The position numbers and the translations under genes are program-made. This document shows, piece after piece, positions 7,107-14,980 of a stretch of 26,043 bases of DNA. Position 1 is the first letter of the stretch; every line of letters begins with the position of its first letter. The DNA is from Opitutaceae bacterium. Its GTDB lineage: Bacteria > Verrucomicrobiota > Verrucomicrobiia > Opitutales > Opitutaceae. The notes beneath the pieces were generated by a model that worked only from the letters and a program-made list of their open reading frames with translations, had not been told where the DNA came from and did not search any database. The DNA is taken from contig SYDD01000261.1 in NCBI GenBank assembly GCA_005786775.1, positions 1-26,043 on the forward strand, written 5' to 3'.

Positions 7107-8447
7107 CTAATCGTCCGCCCCGATTCCCTCGGCCTGCGCCGCCGTCGCCAGCTGGATCAAGCCGGCAGCCACCTCCGCATCCGTTGGCCCCTCGACGAGC
7201 AAGCGCAACAATGGCTCGGTGCCCGAATAGCGAACGAGGACCCGGCCGCGCCCGGCAAGGCGACTTTCCCAGAATGCGATCGCCGCGGATAGATTAGGCA
7301 AACTGGCCAGCGGTGGCCGCTCACGAATGCGGAGCGCGGCGGTTCGCTGCGGGAAACGCTGCCATTGACGTCGCAGATGAGAAAGGGGCTTCCCACGGCG
7401 GCACATCACTTCCAGCACCCGCAACGCCGCGACCAAACCATCGCCGGTAGGCGAGACATCCCCGCAGACAATGTGCCCGGAGGTCTCGCCGCCGAGCGTG
7501 GCCCCTTCCGCCCGCATGCTTGCGATGACCTGACGATCCCCGGTCGCCGTCCGTAGCACCCGGCCACCGTGGCGCGAGACGGCGGCATCGAGCCCGAGGT
7601 TGCTCTGCTCGGTCACGACGAGCGTGCGGCCCGGGAGCGCATCGCGATCGAGTGCGTCGAGAGCGAGCACGGCAAGGAGATCATCCCCGTCGAGCATGCT
7701 CCCAGTTTCATCGCTTAAGACGAGGCGGTCCCCGTCACCATCGTGGGCCAACCCGAGCCGGGCCCCGGAGGCGAGCACGGTGGCGCGCAGCGTCTCCGGG
7801 TGTTCGCTACCCACTCCGGCGTTGATATTGGCCCCGTCCGGTGTGACACCGAGGGTGATGACTTCCGCGCCGAGGTGGCGCAGCACGGCGGGCGTAGTTT
7901 CGACGGTGGCTCCGTGAGCGCAGTCGACGACCATTCGCCACCCGGCGAAGGCGCCTGCCGGCACGAGCCTCACCGCCCATTCGCGGTACGCTTGCGCTGC
8001 CGGGCTCTCCTCGGGCGCGGGGAAAGCGCGTGGCGCGGGCGCGGCTGATAGATACCTCTCAATCGCAGCTTCATCGGCGTCGGTGAGCTTCCGGCCCCTA
8101 CGGGTGAAAAACTTGATCCCATTGTCGCGGGCAGGATTGTGCGAGGCCGTCAGCACGACCCCGAGCGCGGCGTCGCGGGTCTGGACCGCGCGAGCGACGG
8201 CCGGCGTGGGCACGATACCGAGGTAAAAGGGACGCAGGCCCGCGGCGTGAATGCCGGCGGCGACCGCGGTCAGCAAGACCGGTCCGGAGCTCCGCGTATC
8301 GCGCCCCAGCAGCACCTCCTCCGTCCCGTTGGTCGAGAGAGACCACGTGGCCGCCGCCCAGCCCAGTCGGAAGGCAAAGTCTTCGTTTATCACGGGGCCT
8401 CCGTACGGCCCCCGGATCCCATCTGTCCCGAAGTAGCGTCGACTCAC
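7107..8447 (-). CDS. glmM: Phosphoglucosamine mutase
   Basis: GlmM converts glucosamine-6-phosphate to glucosamine-1-phosphate on the way to UDP-GlcNAc for peptidoglycan. The 446-residue length is normal. The start RRYFGTDGIRG is diagnostic. The phosphoserine loop TASHNP has Ser-102, the metal-binding loop DGDGD is at 236-240, the sugar-binding loop is GGETSGH, and the phosphate-binding RYSGTEP is at 406-412. The GTG start at 8447 overlaps the TGA of trpD (GTGA, 8444-8447), so translation is coupled to trpD. An open frame continues far upstream through trpD in another register, but homology begins only here. Pairing with trpD is unusual for this gene, which more often sits with folP, dacA (cdaA) or ftsH. 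Confidence 0.96.
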   Translation of the reverse strand: MSRRYFGTDGIRGPYGGPVINEDFAFRLGWAAATWSLSTNGTEEVLLGRDTRSSGPVLLTAVAAGIHAAGLRPFYLGIVPTPAVARAVQTRDAALGVVLTASHNPARDNGIKFFTRRGRKLTDADEAAIERYLSAAPAPRAFPAPEESPAAQAYREWAVRLVPAGAFAGWRMVVDCAHGATVETTPAVLRHLGAEVITLGVTPDGANINAGVGSEHPETLRATVLASGARLGLAHDGDGDRLVLSDETGSMLDGDDLLAVLALDALDRDALPGRTLVVTEQSNLGLDAAVSRHGGRVLRTATGDRQVIASMRAEGATLGGETSGHIVCGDVSPTGDGLVAALRVLEVMCRRGKPLSHLRRQWQRFPQRTAALRIRERPPLASLPNLSAAIAFWESRLAGRGRVLVRYSGTEPLLRLLVEGPTDAEVAAGLIQLATAAQAEGIGADD

Positions 8448-9490
8448 GCGCGGAAGAACTCCCGGACCGCTACGAGCTTGCGCCGGACCGCGCCGCCCCG
8501 CAGCAGGTCGCGCGCCGGTTCGAGCCCGTCCCGTACCGCATCTACCCGGCCAGTTAACCAAAGGCCGGTGGCGGCGTTCAGAACCACGGTGTCCTCCAAT
8601 CCTTGGGGCGCGCGTCCCTCCAGCAAGCTCTCCATCTGGGCGAGGTTCTCCGCAAGATCCCCGCCGGCAAGGTCGGCGAACGGCGCCCGCGCAAGGCCGA
8701 AGTCTGCCGCTTGCCACGTGCCCGTCACCTCTCGCCGCGCGCCCACGCCGCGGACGAGATTGTCCGTGGCGGTGGTGAGCTCGTCGATACCCCGGCCGGG
8801 CGCAATGGTACCGTGCACGACGAGTCCCGCGCGCGTGCCGAGGGCGTCGAGCGCACCGGCCAGTACCGGCACCAGACTGGGGGAGAAAGTGCCGACGAGT
8901 GCGTGGGCCGGGCGCCCCGGGTTGATCAGCGGACCGAGAACGTTGAATACGGTGCGCTGGCTCTGCTGCGCGAGCGCGCGGCGCACCGGGGCGATCAGGC
9001 GAAAGGCCGGATGGTAGGCGGGGGCGAAAAGGAAGGCGAAGCCCAGTTCGCGGAGGGCGCGGCGCAGGCGCTCCTCCCCGGCCTCGATGTCCACCCCGAG
9101 TCCCGCCAGCAGGTCCGCACTCCCGCAGCGGGAGGTGATGCCACGGTTGCCGTGCTTGATCACGGGGACGCCCGCGCTCGCGAGCACCAGTACCACCACG
9201 CTCGAAACATTGAAGCCCCCGGAGTGATCTCCACCGGTGCCGACGATATCGATCGCCCGTTCGGACCATTCGCCAAGCCCCGGATCCCGCGCCCGGTCAC
9301 GGAAGGCCACCGCAAAGGCCGCCACCTCCGCGGCTGTTTCTCCGCGGCGCGCGAGGGCGGTGAGGAACGCGCCCTTGTCGTTATCGGTCTCCTCGGCGCC
9401 GGCGAGCGCGCCCGCAATCCGGTGCACTTCTGCGGCGGTGAGTTCCCGTCCGGCGGATACCTCCGGAGTCAGTTCAGTGAGCAGGGACAT
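8444..9490 (-). CDS. trpD: Anthranilate phosphoribosyltransferase
   Basis: TrpD transfers phosphoribose from PRPP to anthranilate in tryptophan synthesis. The 348-residue protein has the PRPP glycine loop GTGGD (84-88), the KHGNRG segment (112-117), HPA (160-162) and the anthranilate-side VRRALAQQSQRTVFNVLGPL. It also has the acidic metal site DELTTAT. The usual KHGNRSxSSxSGSADxLE reads KHGNRGITSRCGSADLL, a variant that keeps the catalytic framework. The ATG at 9490 is preferred over an upstream alternative at 9526 because family members start just before this helix. No other trp gene is in the window; instead the gene is coupled to glmM. Confidence 0.94.
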   Translation of the reverse strand: MSLLTELTPEVSAGRELTAAEVHRIAGALAGAEETDNDKGAFLTALARRGETAAEVAAFAVAFRDRARDPGLGEWSERAIDIVGTGGDHSGGFNVSSVVVLVLASAGVPVIKHGNRGITSRCGSADLLAGLGVDIEAGEERLRRALRELGFAFLFAPAYHPAFRLIAPVRRALAQQSQRTVFNVLGPLINPGRPAHALVGTFSPSLVPVLAGALDALGTRAGLVVHGTIAPGRGIDELTTATDNLVRGVGARREVTGTWQAADFGLARAPFADLAGGDLAENLAQMESLLEGRAPQGLEDTVVLNAATGLWLTGRVDAVRDGLEPARDLLRGGAVRRKLVAVREFFRA

Positions 9491-9590
9491 AACTGCGAGC
9501 GAACGCCCCTGCCCTGCGCCCGCCAACCAAATTCCGTCTGGGAAAACCCACTTGCCTCACACGATGGCCCCCGCCGAGGATGCCTCCTTC

Positions 9591-10778
9591 ATGATTATCC
9601 GTCCCAAGGTTCGCGGCTTCGTCTGCGTCACCGCCCATCCCGAGGGCTGCGCGGCGCACGTCCAGGAGTGGATCGACTACGTCAAATCGAAGAGTCCCGT
9701 TGCCCGCGGGCCCAAGCGGGTACTCGTGATCGGGGCCTCCACCGGCTATGGCCTCGCCTCGCGGATCGCCGCGGCCTTTGGCTCCGGCGCCACCACCGTG
9801 GGCGTATTCTTTGAACGTCCCTCCGAGGAAGGGCGTCCCGCCACCCCCGGCTGGTACAACACCCTCGCCTTCACGCGCGCCGCCCGCGCCGCGGGGCTCA
9901 AGGCCTTCAATCTAAATGGTGACGCCTTTTCCGACGACATTAAGCGGCAGACGCTAGCTACCGTCCGTGCCGAGCTCGGCCAAGTGGACCTTGTCGTCTA
10001 TTCCCTCGCCTCTCCTCGTCGCACCCATCCCGGCAGCGGCGTCGTGCATCGCTCGGTTCTCAAGCCGGTGGGCCAGGCCTACACCAATCGGACCGTCGAT
10101 ACGGATAAGGGCATCGTGAGCGACGTGACGATCGAGCCGGCGACGGAAGCGGAGGTCTCCGATACGGTGGCAGTGATGGGCGGCGAGGATTGGGAGCTCT
10201 GGATGCATGCCCTCACGGAGGAAGGCTTGCTCGCCCCCGGAGCCCAATCCGTGGCCTATTCCTACATTGGACCAGAGGTCACCTGGGCGATCTACAAGAA
10301 CGGGACCATTGGGCTGGCGAAGAACGACCTCGAGCGCGCGGCCCGCAATATCGATTCCCTGCTGAAACTGAACGGCGGCGGCCGGGCCTTCGTCTCCGTC
10401 AACAAGGCTCTCGTGACCCAAGCGAGCTCGGCGATCCCGGTGGTGCCCCTGTACATCGCCATCCTGTATAAGGTGATGAAGGCGGCTGGCAGCCACGAGG
10501 GCTGCATCGAACAAATCCAGCGGCTGTTCGCCACCGAGCTCTTCGGGGACCGCGCGCCGCGCTGCGACGAGGCTGGGCGCGTGCGCATCGACGACTGGGA
10601 GATGCGGCCAGAAATCCAGCGAGCCGTGCGCGAGATCTGGCCCCGGGTTACCACTGAAAATCTGGCCCGGGAAACGGACATTGCCGGCTACCGTGCAGAG
10701 TTCCTGAAGTTGTTCGGTTTCGGCTTGCCGGGGATCGATTACGAGGCGGAGACCGAACCGCATCACCCGATGATCTGA
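9591..10778 (+). CDS. fabV: Enoyl-[ACP]/trans-2-enoyl-CoA reductase, FabV type
   Basis: FabV performs the last, NADH-dependent reduction in each fatty acid elongation cycle and is usually insensitive to triclosan. The 395-residue protein matches the family length and begins MIIRPKVRGF as expected, so the ATG at 9591 is chosen over 9564. The nucleotide-binding GASTGYG is at 48-54. The Tyr-X8-Lys catalytic pair is Y235 and K244 in IYKNGTIGLAK. LNGGGRAFVSVNKALVTQASSAIP and the C-terminal LFGFGLPGIDY are typical. It is followed by dtd after ten bases. FabV in place of FabI is scattered across bacteria and is common in Opitutales. Confidence 0.96.
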   Translation: MIIRPKVRGFVCVTAHPEGCAAHVQEWIDYVKSKSPVARGPKRVLVIGASTGYGLASRIAAAFGSGATTVGVFFERPSEEGRPATPGWYNTLAFTRAARAAGLKAFNLNGDAFSDDIKRQTLATVRAELGQVDLVVYSLASPRRTHPGSGVVHRSVLKPVGQAYTNRTVDTDKGIVSDVTIEPATEAEVSDTVAVMGGEDWELWMHALTEEGLLAPGAQSVAYSYIGPEVTWAIYKNGTIGLAKNDLERAARNIDSLLKLNGGGRAFVSVNKALVTQASSAIPVVPLYIAILYKVMKAAGSHEGCIEQIQRLFATELFGDRAPRCDEAGRVRIDDWEMRPEIQRAVREIWPRVTTENLARETDIAGYRAEFLKLFGFGLPGIDYEAETEPHHPMI

Positions 10779-10788
10779 GGGCGATCCC

Positions 10789-11241
10789 GTGCGCGCCGTG
10801 CTCCAACGCGTCTCTGCGGCGCGCGTGACCGTGGGCGGCGAGGAGACCGGTGCCATCGGTCCTGGCCTGCTGATCCTGCTGGGCGTGGCAGCTGAGGACA
10901 CCGTGGACGATGCGAATTGGATGGTCGGGAGGATTCTGGCCTTAAGGGTGTTCGCGGATGAGGTGGGTCGGTTGGATTGTAGCCTGACGGACACCGACGG
11001 CGGGTTGTTGGTGGTCAGCCAGTTCACTCTATTGGCGAGCTTGCGGAAGGGAACCCGGCCTTCCTTCCATCCCGCAGCTTGTCCCGAGGTTGCGCGGCCG
11101 CTCTACGAGCACTTTTGTGCGTTGGCCGCCGAACGTCTGTGCCGTCCGGTGGCGACGGGCCGCTTTGGCGCGGATATGGAGGTCAGTTCGGTCAACGCTG
11201 GTCCGGTTACCCTGGTGCTGGACTCGCGACGGCGTGACTGA
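10789..11241 (+). CDS. dtd: D-aminoacyl-tRNA deacylase
   Basis: DTD hydrolyses D-aminoacyl-tRNA and mischarged glycyl-tRNA(Ala), protecting translation. The 150-residue length is right. It starts MRAVLQRVSAARVTV from a GTG codon. The SQFTL motif (LLVVSQFTLLA) supplies the active site, and the cross-subunit Gly-Pro motif appears as NAGPVT, where many homologues have NDGPVT. GRFGADMEVSSVN just before it is also diagnostic. The gene lies ten bases downstream of fabV and is probably cotranscribed with it. Confidence 0.96.
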   Translation: MRAVLQRVSAARVTVGGEETGAIGPGLLILLGVAAEDTVDDANWMVGRILALRVFADEVGRLDCSLTDTDGGLLVVSQFTLLASLRKGTRPSFHPAACPEVARPLYEHFCALAAERLCRPVATGRFGADMEVSSVNAGPVTLVLDSRRRD

Positions 11242-11261
11242 GGCTGCATCCGGAATTTCTC

Positions 11262-11325
11262 GTTTGCGTTGGGAAACCTCCCCTAGGTTTTAGGGTCCGG
11301 TTGGGAATAGTTCCCCAACGCGAAT
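11262..11325. other. Structured intergenic element with alternative hairpins
   Basis: The stretch 11242-11426 holds no other gene. GCGTTGGG (11266-11273) can pair with CCCAACGC (11314-11321), extended by further pairs and wobbles to 11262/11325. The same 3' arm can instead pair with a second copy of GTTGGGAA at about 11300-11307, making a tight hairpin with a TAG loop. Between them AACCT/AGGTT forms a third small stem (about 11275-11289). It may simply terminate dtd transcription, but the competing arms resemble an attenuator or regulatory RNA. An AT-rich stretch follows (about 11332-11385). Confidence 0.45.
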
Positions 11326-11390
11326 CCCGTCCTTAAAACATTAATTTTCCTAACTTCCTATTCATCAGGCTTTACCAAATTAGTGACGCT

Positions 11391-11407
11391 TTGGCACGCC
11401 TTGTGCA
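11391..11407 (+). promoter_or_regulatory. Sigma-54 (-24/-12) promoter candidate
   Basis: TTGGCACGCCTTGTGCA has the invariant GG and GC elements separated by exactly ten bases. It differs from the TTGGCACG-N4-TTGCA consensus at a single core position. The AT-rich stretch before it would suit bending by an activator. The predicted transcription start is near 11418, about nine bases before the ATG at 11427. RpoN and an enhancer-binding protein are not in the window, so activity is inferred. Confidence 0.6.
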
Positions 11408-11426
11408 AAGTGGAAGATCACCCTCC

Positions 11427-11624
11427 ATGCAAACCCCGTTCGCCCTTCCCCCCCGAGGCGAGGAACCGCTCTTCACCCGCGAGCGCCGGCAACACCGGCT
11501 GCAGCGGTTCTTGGAAACGTTCGAGCGGACCGCGCTGCCGAGCCTGAACCTGCCGACCGAACTGGCGACGATCCGCGTCCCTGCTCCGACGGAGTTCCGC
11601 CCGGGCGACGAGCGCCCGGCCTGA
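11427..11624 (+). CDS. Small hypothetical protein, 65 residues
   Basis: I do not recognise a family. The frame encodes a charged, Pro/Glu/Arg-rich peptide with a short amphipathic stretch (LFTRERRQHRLQRFLETFER, about residues 16-35), followed by a Pro-rich tail. There is no signal peptide, membrane segment or Cys. Evidence that it is a gene is contextual: it sits directly behind a sigma-54-like promoter and ends in a hairpin suited to termination. The ATG at 11427 is the first in frame after the promoter. There is only a weak GGAAGA about ten bases upstream, and part of it may lie before the predicted transcript start. A leaderless or near-leaderless message, or a non-coding transcript, is possible. 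Confidence 0.5.
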   Translation: MQTPFALPPRGEEPLFTRERRQHRLQRFLETFERTALPSLNLPTELATIRVPAPTEFRPGDERPA

Positions 11625-11650
11625 GTCGCTTGCGGGAGCCAAGGACTCAG
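11621..11650. terminator. Hairpin between convergent genes, probable terminator
   Basis: CTGAGTC (11621-11627) pairs with GACTCAG (11644-11650), and inside it CTTG pairs with CAAG after one bulged G. It spans the stop of the 65-residue ORF and the last codon of the facing dehydrogenase gene. There is no clear T run on either side. Confidence 0.45.
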
Positions 11651-12324
11651 CTCGGCACCGTGAGGGCTTGGCCGTTGTCCTTGGGCCCGAGCGCTAGGAG
11701 GAAGGGTGCGGCCCGCCGCGCCCAAGCCTCTGGTTGTGGGTAATCGCCCGCGCCGTCGCCCCAGCACGAGCGGAGCATTTCCGTGTCGATCACGCCGGGG
11801 TTGAGCGGGACCGCCGCCATCCCAGCGGGCAATTCCGCCGCGAGCGCGCGTGTCAGTCCCTCGACCGCCCATTTGGACATGCAGTACGAGGCTACCTGCG
11901 GGGCGACACTTCGCCCCCAGCCGGAACTAAAATTCACGATTACGCCGCGGTCCCGCGCGACCATCGCGGGGACGAAGTGGCGGATCACATTTTGCACCCC
12001 GCGGATGTTTGCATCGACCAGCCGGGTGAACTCGCGGTCATCCTGCTCCCAGAGCGGCGCCAAACGGTTGATGACCGCCGCATTGTTGATCAGCAGGTCC
12101 GGGGGCTCGTCGTGCTCGAGGACCTTGGCGGCCCACAGCGCCACCTTCGTATCCAAGCCCACATCAACGCAGGTGAAGTCGTGCGGCGCGCCGTGCGTCA
12201 TCCGCAGGTCGAAGATGGCCGGACCACTGCGGCCGCAGCCGATGACCGTGTGGCCAGCCGCGACTAATTCCTCCACCAGCGCACGGCCCAGCCCCCGGGT
12301 GACTCCCGTAATGACGATCTTCAT
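11647..12324 (-). CDS. Short-chain dehydrogenase/reductase (SDR)
   Basis: A 225-residue classical SDR oxidoreductase with a Rossmann fold. The cofactor motif TGVTRGLG is at 6-13, and NNAA, which stabilises the central sheet, is at 80-83. The catalytic serine is at 133-134, and Tyr-147 and Lys-151 form the YxxxK pair (SYCMSKWAVEGL). The PLNPGVIDTEML stretch after the active site is typical. The substrate is unknown. The ATG at 12324 is chosen because MKIVITG begins the first strand directly; the open frame upstream has no homology. It is divergent from the sulfatase gene, with 110 bases between the starts. Confidence 0.92.
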   Translation of the reverse strand: MKIVITGVTRGLGRALVEELVAAGHTVIGCGRSGPAIFDLRMTHGAPHDFTCVDVGLDTKVALWAAKVLEHDEPPDLLINNAAVINRLAPLWEQDDREFTRLVDANIRGVQNVIRHFVPAMVARDRGVIVNFSSGWGRSVAPQVASYCMSKWAVEGLTRALAAELPAGMAAVPLNPGVIDTEMLRSCWGDGAGDYPQPEAWARRAAPFLLALGPKDNGQALTVPS

Positions 12325-12434
12325 GGTTGACGCGGAAGCGTGGTTCGGGGCGAGCCCCCGAGGCGAGCCGGAAGCGGCCGCGGCGCCGGGCAATGACGTT
12401 GCCACCTTGGGTTGTCCCCTGCTGGCCTTACCCC

Positions 12435-13937
12435 ATGAAGTTCCCCGCTCCTCGCCTGCTCGTGCTCTCCTTGCTGCTGGGCGGGAGCGCCTTCGCCGGA
12501 ACGCGGCCCAACGTCTTGCTAATCTGCGTTGATGACCTGAAGCCGAATCTTGGCGCCTACGGCGATCCTTGGGCGCGGACGCCGCACCTCGACCGGCTCG
12601 CCAGCCGCGGCATGCGCTTCGACCTGGCCTACTGCAACCAGTCGGTCTGCTCCCCCTCGCGCAACAACCTACTCCTAAGCTCCCGTTCGACCTCCCTCGG
12701 CATCTACGGTCTCGCGCAGAACTTTCGCCAAGCGGTGCCAGCCGCCGTCACCCTTACCCAGCACTTTATCCGGCACGGCTGGCGCGCCGAGGCCGTCGGC
12801 AAGATCCTGCACACCGGTCACGGCAATCGCGACGACGCCGCTTCCTGGAGCGTGCCCACCGTGGTGGAGAAGGTGGTTGAGTACCTCGATCCGGCGAATT
12901 CCGCCAACGGCCAGCTCACGCGTGAGGAGGCCTACTTCACCAACCAACGCCTCGGGGAAATTCGTTCGCTGCCTCGCGGCGCCGCTTGGGAACGCCTCGA
13001 CGTACCCGATTCGGCCTACGCCGACGGTCGGATCGCTGACGAGGGCATCCGCCGCCTCCGCGCGGCCGCGGGCCGGAAGGAAACACCCTTCTTCCTTGCC
13101 CTCGGCTTTGTGAAGCCGCACCTGCCGTTCACCGCTCCCAGTCGTTACTGGGACCTCCACGATCCGGCGCGTTTGCCCCGCCCGGAGTTCACCGCCGATC
13201 CGGAGGGGGCACCCACTTACGCCGGCAAGGTCGGCGGTGAGATCATCAACTACCTTCCGCTCGAAGTGGACAACCTGCGCGACGAGGCGACGCAAAGGAC
13301 CCTAATTCACGCCTACTATGCCTGCGTGAGCTATGTTGACGCGCAGATCGGGCGCGTCCTCGCAGAGTTGGACCGATTGAACCTGGCGAACAACACGCTG
13401 ATCGTCCTCTGGGGAGACCACGGCTGGCACTTGGGCGACCACGGATACTGGACCAAGCACACCAACTATGAGCAGGCGAACCGTATCCCGCTGGTGATCG
13501 TCGCCCCCGGCGTGGCGCGTCCGGGGAGCTTCACTCGCCAGCCTGTCGAGACCGTGGACGTTTTCCCGACCTTGGCGGAGCTGGCCGGGTTGCCGCGACC
13601 GAGCGGACCGCAGCCCATCGACGGAATCAGTCTGGTCCCGGTGTTGCGCGATCCGGCCGCACGCGTCCGCGATCACGCCTATCACTGTTACCCGCGGGAC
13701 GGACGAATGGGGCGGGCCATCCGCACGGAGCAATACCGCTTGGTCGAATGGAAGCGCCCCGGCGCGGCAAGCGAAACGGCGGAGCTGGAACTCTACGATT
13801 ACGTGGCCGATCCGGCGGAGCGCAGGAATCTCGCCGCGGCGCAGCCAGAGGTGGTGGCGCGGCTGCGCGCCATCCTTGCGCGTCATCCCGAGGCGCGGCC
13901 TTCGCTCTCCGCCCCGGGCGGCAAAAAAGCCAAGTAA
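12435..13937 (+). CDS. Secreted sulfatase (iduronate-2-sulfatase-like, S1 family)
   Basis: A 500-residue sulfatase with a signal peptide (residues 1-21, LLVLSLLLGGSAFAG). Metal-binding Asp residues are in CVDDLKPNLGAYG (D33, D34). The CSPSR motif at 72-76 has Cys-72 as the residue normally oxidised to formylglycine. Later come GFVKPHLPF, LWGDHGWHLGDHGYWTKHTNYEQ, and DVFPTLAELAGLP near the end, the order seen in iduronate-2-sulfatase/choline-sulfatase-like enzymes. It probably removes sulfate from polysaccharides outside the cytoplasm. No maturase, carbohydrate lyase or sulfate-handling gene adjoins it, so it looks like an isolated sulfatase. Such enzymes are numerous in Verrucomicrobiota and Planctomycetota. 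Confidence 0.94.
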   Translation: MKFPAPRLLVLSLLLGGSAFAGTRPNVLLICVDDLKPNLGAYGDPWARTPHLDRLASRGMRFDLAYCNQSVCSPSRNNLLLSSRSTSLGIYGLAQNFRQAVPAAVTLTQHFIRHGWRAEAVGKILHTGHGNRDDAASWSVPTVVEKVVEYLDPANSANGQLTREEAYFTNQRLGEIRSLPRGAAWERLDVPDSAYADGRIADEGIRRLRAAAGRKETPFFLALGFVKPHLPFTAPSRYWDLHDPARLPRPEFTADPEGAPTYAGKVGGEIINYLPLEVDNLRDEATQRTLIHAYYACVSYVDAQIGRVLAELDRLNLANNTLIVLWGDHGWHLGDHGYWTKHTNYEQANRIPLVIVAPGVARPGSFTRQPVETVDVFPTLAELAGLPRPSGPQPIDGISLVPVLRDPAARVRDHAYHCYPRDGRMGRAIRTEQYRLVEWKRPGAASETAELELYDYVADPAERRNLAAAQPEVVARLRAILARHPEARPSLSAPGGKKAK

Positions 13938-13951
13938 AGGCCGCTTTGGGA

Positions 13952-14980
13952 TCAGCCCCAGGCGAAGAGCTGCTGCAGAACAGTCTCCAGGTCCTTGCCC
14001 GCCTTCCAGCCTCCGCGCCACGGCACCGCTAGGATGCGACTCCGCTGTTGGCGACCAATCGCGGCGTCGACTTCCAGGAAGGAAGGTTGGTTCACCGACA
14101 GGCCAGCGGTCTCGGCGGCGGTCAGTGGCGTCCAGGCAAACGGCAACCCGGTCCAGTGGCACCGGATCTCCCAGCCGGCCACGGGACCGAGGGACGATGG
14201 CGGACGAACTAGGGCCGGGTAGCGCTCGACAAAATCGGGCCGGCGAAATGAGGCCACCCGGAAGCGCACTGCGGTGGGTAGGCGCGCAAGGAAGTCACGC
14301 GGCTCAGCTACCTTACCTTCCCGCCACTCATCGAAAAAGCGCACCGGATCCACGCCGAGGAGATTCATCCCATTCCACATGCCGTGCTCATTGCGTCCGC
14401 CGAGCCGGCGGCGCAGGTACCAGGCGTCAAAGTCTCGTGTGACCGCCAACCCGATCTCAAAATGCAGGTGCGCCCGCGCAGGCGGGATACGGTACCCTCC
14501 TGAGCTGTGCCCCATCACACCCAAGGCCTGCCCCGCCCTGACACTCGCCCCGGACCGCACTTCGGGTTCAATCCGCGCTAAGTGGGCATACAAGGTGTAA
14601 AGGGCAGGCTGCCGCGCCGGATGCTCCAGCACCACGTAGCGTCCGTAGCCGCTATTCCCGGTGGTCCCGCTCACGTGGCGTACCACGCCGTCCATCGCGG
14701 CGAAGACCGCGTCGGTGGCATTGCCCTGTCGGTCACGGCCCACCGGCTGGATATCGATTCCCTCGTGAAAACGACTGCCTCCGCTCCGCACCCCGCCGAA
14801 TCCCCCGGTGGCGGGATCGCCGGATCCAGCGTGCTGAAGCCATTCCGAGACCGGCCGGCGTTCACGCCAGCCCGGATGGGGCGTGGGCCAGACCAGTTCA
14901 AAACCCGACCGGGCCGCCGCGGCGGTGGCGCGCGTACCCGCCCAGGCGGAAAGGCCACCGATAAACATCCGGCGCCTCAT
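13952..14980 (-). CDS. M23-family metallopeptidase, exported
   Basis: A 342-residue LytM/M23-type zinc peptidase domain, expected to cut peptidoglycan cross-links or serve as a cell-wall binding module. The N terminus MRRRMFIGGLSAWAG resembles a twin-arginine signal. Zinc ligands are visible as HEGID (H72, D76) and HLH (H171, H173), with YAHL (H133) between them, so the domain looks catalytically competent. After the domain, about 160 residues have no recognised match, including WYLRRRLGGRNEHGMWNG, where similar proteins contact substrate. The ATG overlaps the TGA of the upstream lipoprotein gene (ATGA, 14977-14980), so the two are translationally coupled. Confidence 0.88.
   Translation of the reverse strand: MRRRMFIGGLSAWAGTRATAAAARSGFELVWPTPHPGWRERRPVSEWLQHAGSGDPATGGFGGVRSGGSRFHEGIDIQPVGRDRQGNATDAVFAAMDGVVRHVSGTTGNSGYGRYVVLEHPARQPALYTLYAHLARIEPEVRSGASVRAGQALGVMGHSSGGYRIPPARAHLHFEIGLAVTRDFDAWYLRRRLGGRNEHGMWNGMNLLGVDPVRFFDEWREGKVAEPRDFLARLPTAVRFRVASFRRPDFVERYPALVRPPSSLGPVAGWEIRCHWTGLPFAWTPLTAAETAGLSVNQPSFLEVDAAIGRQQRSRILAVPWRGGWKAGKDLETVLQQLFAWG

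Noticed and set aside
8448..9269. Upstream extension of the glmM reading frame through trpD, which would give a 720-residue protein
   Set aside because: The extension is Arg/Gly/Pro-rich without homology and lies entirely in another register of trpD; GlmM homology starts at the GTG at 8447.
9237..9590. Long N-terminal extension of FabV
   Set aside because: It overlaps trpD antisense and is low-complexity; FabV proteins start at the MIIRPK motif at 9591.
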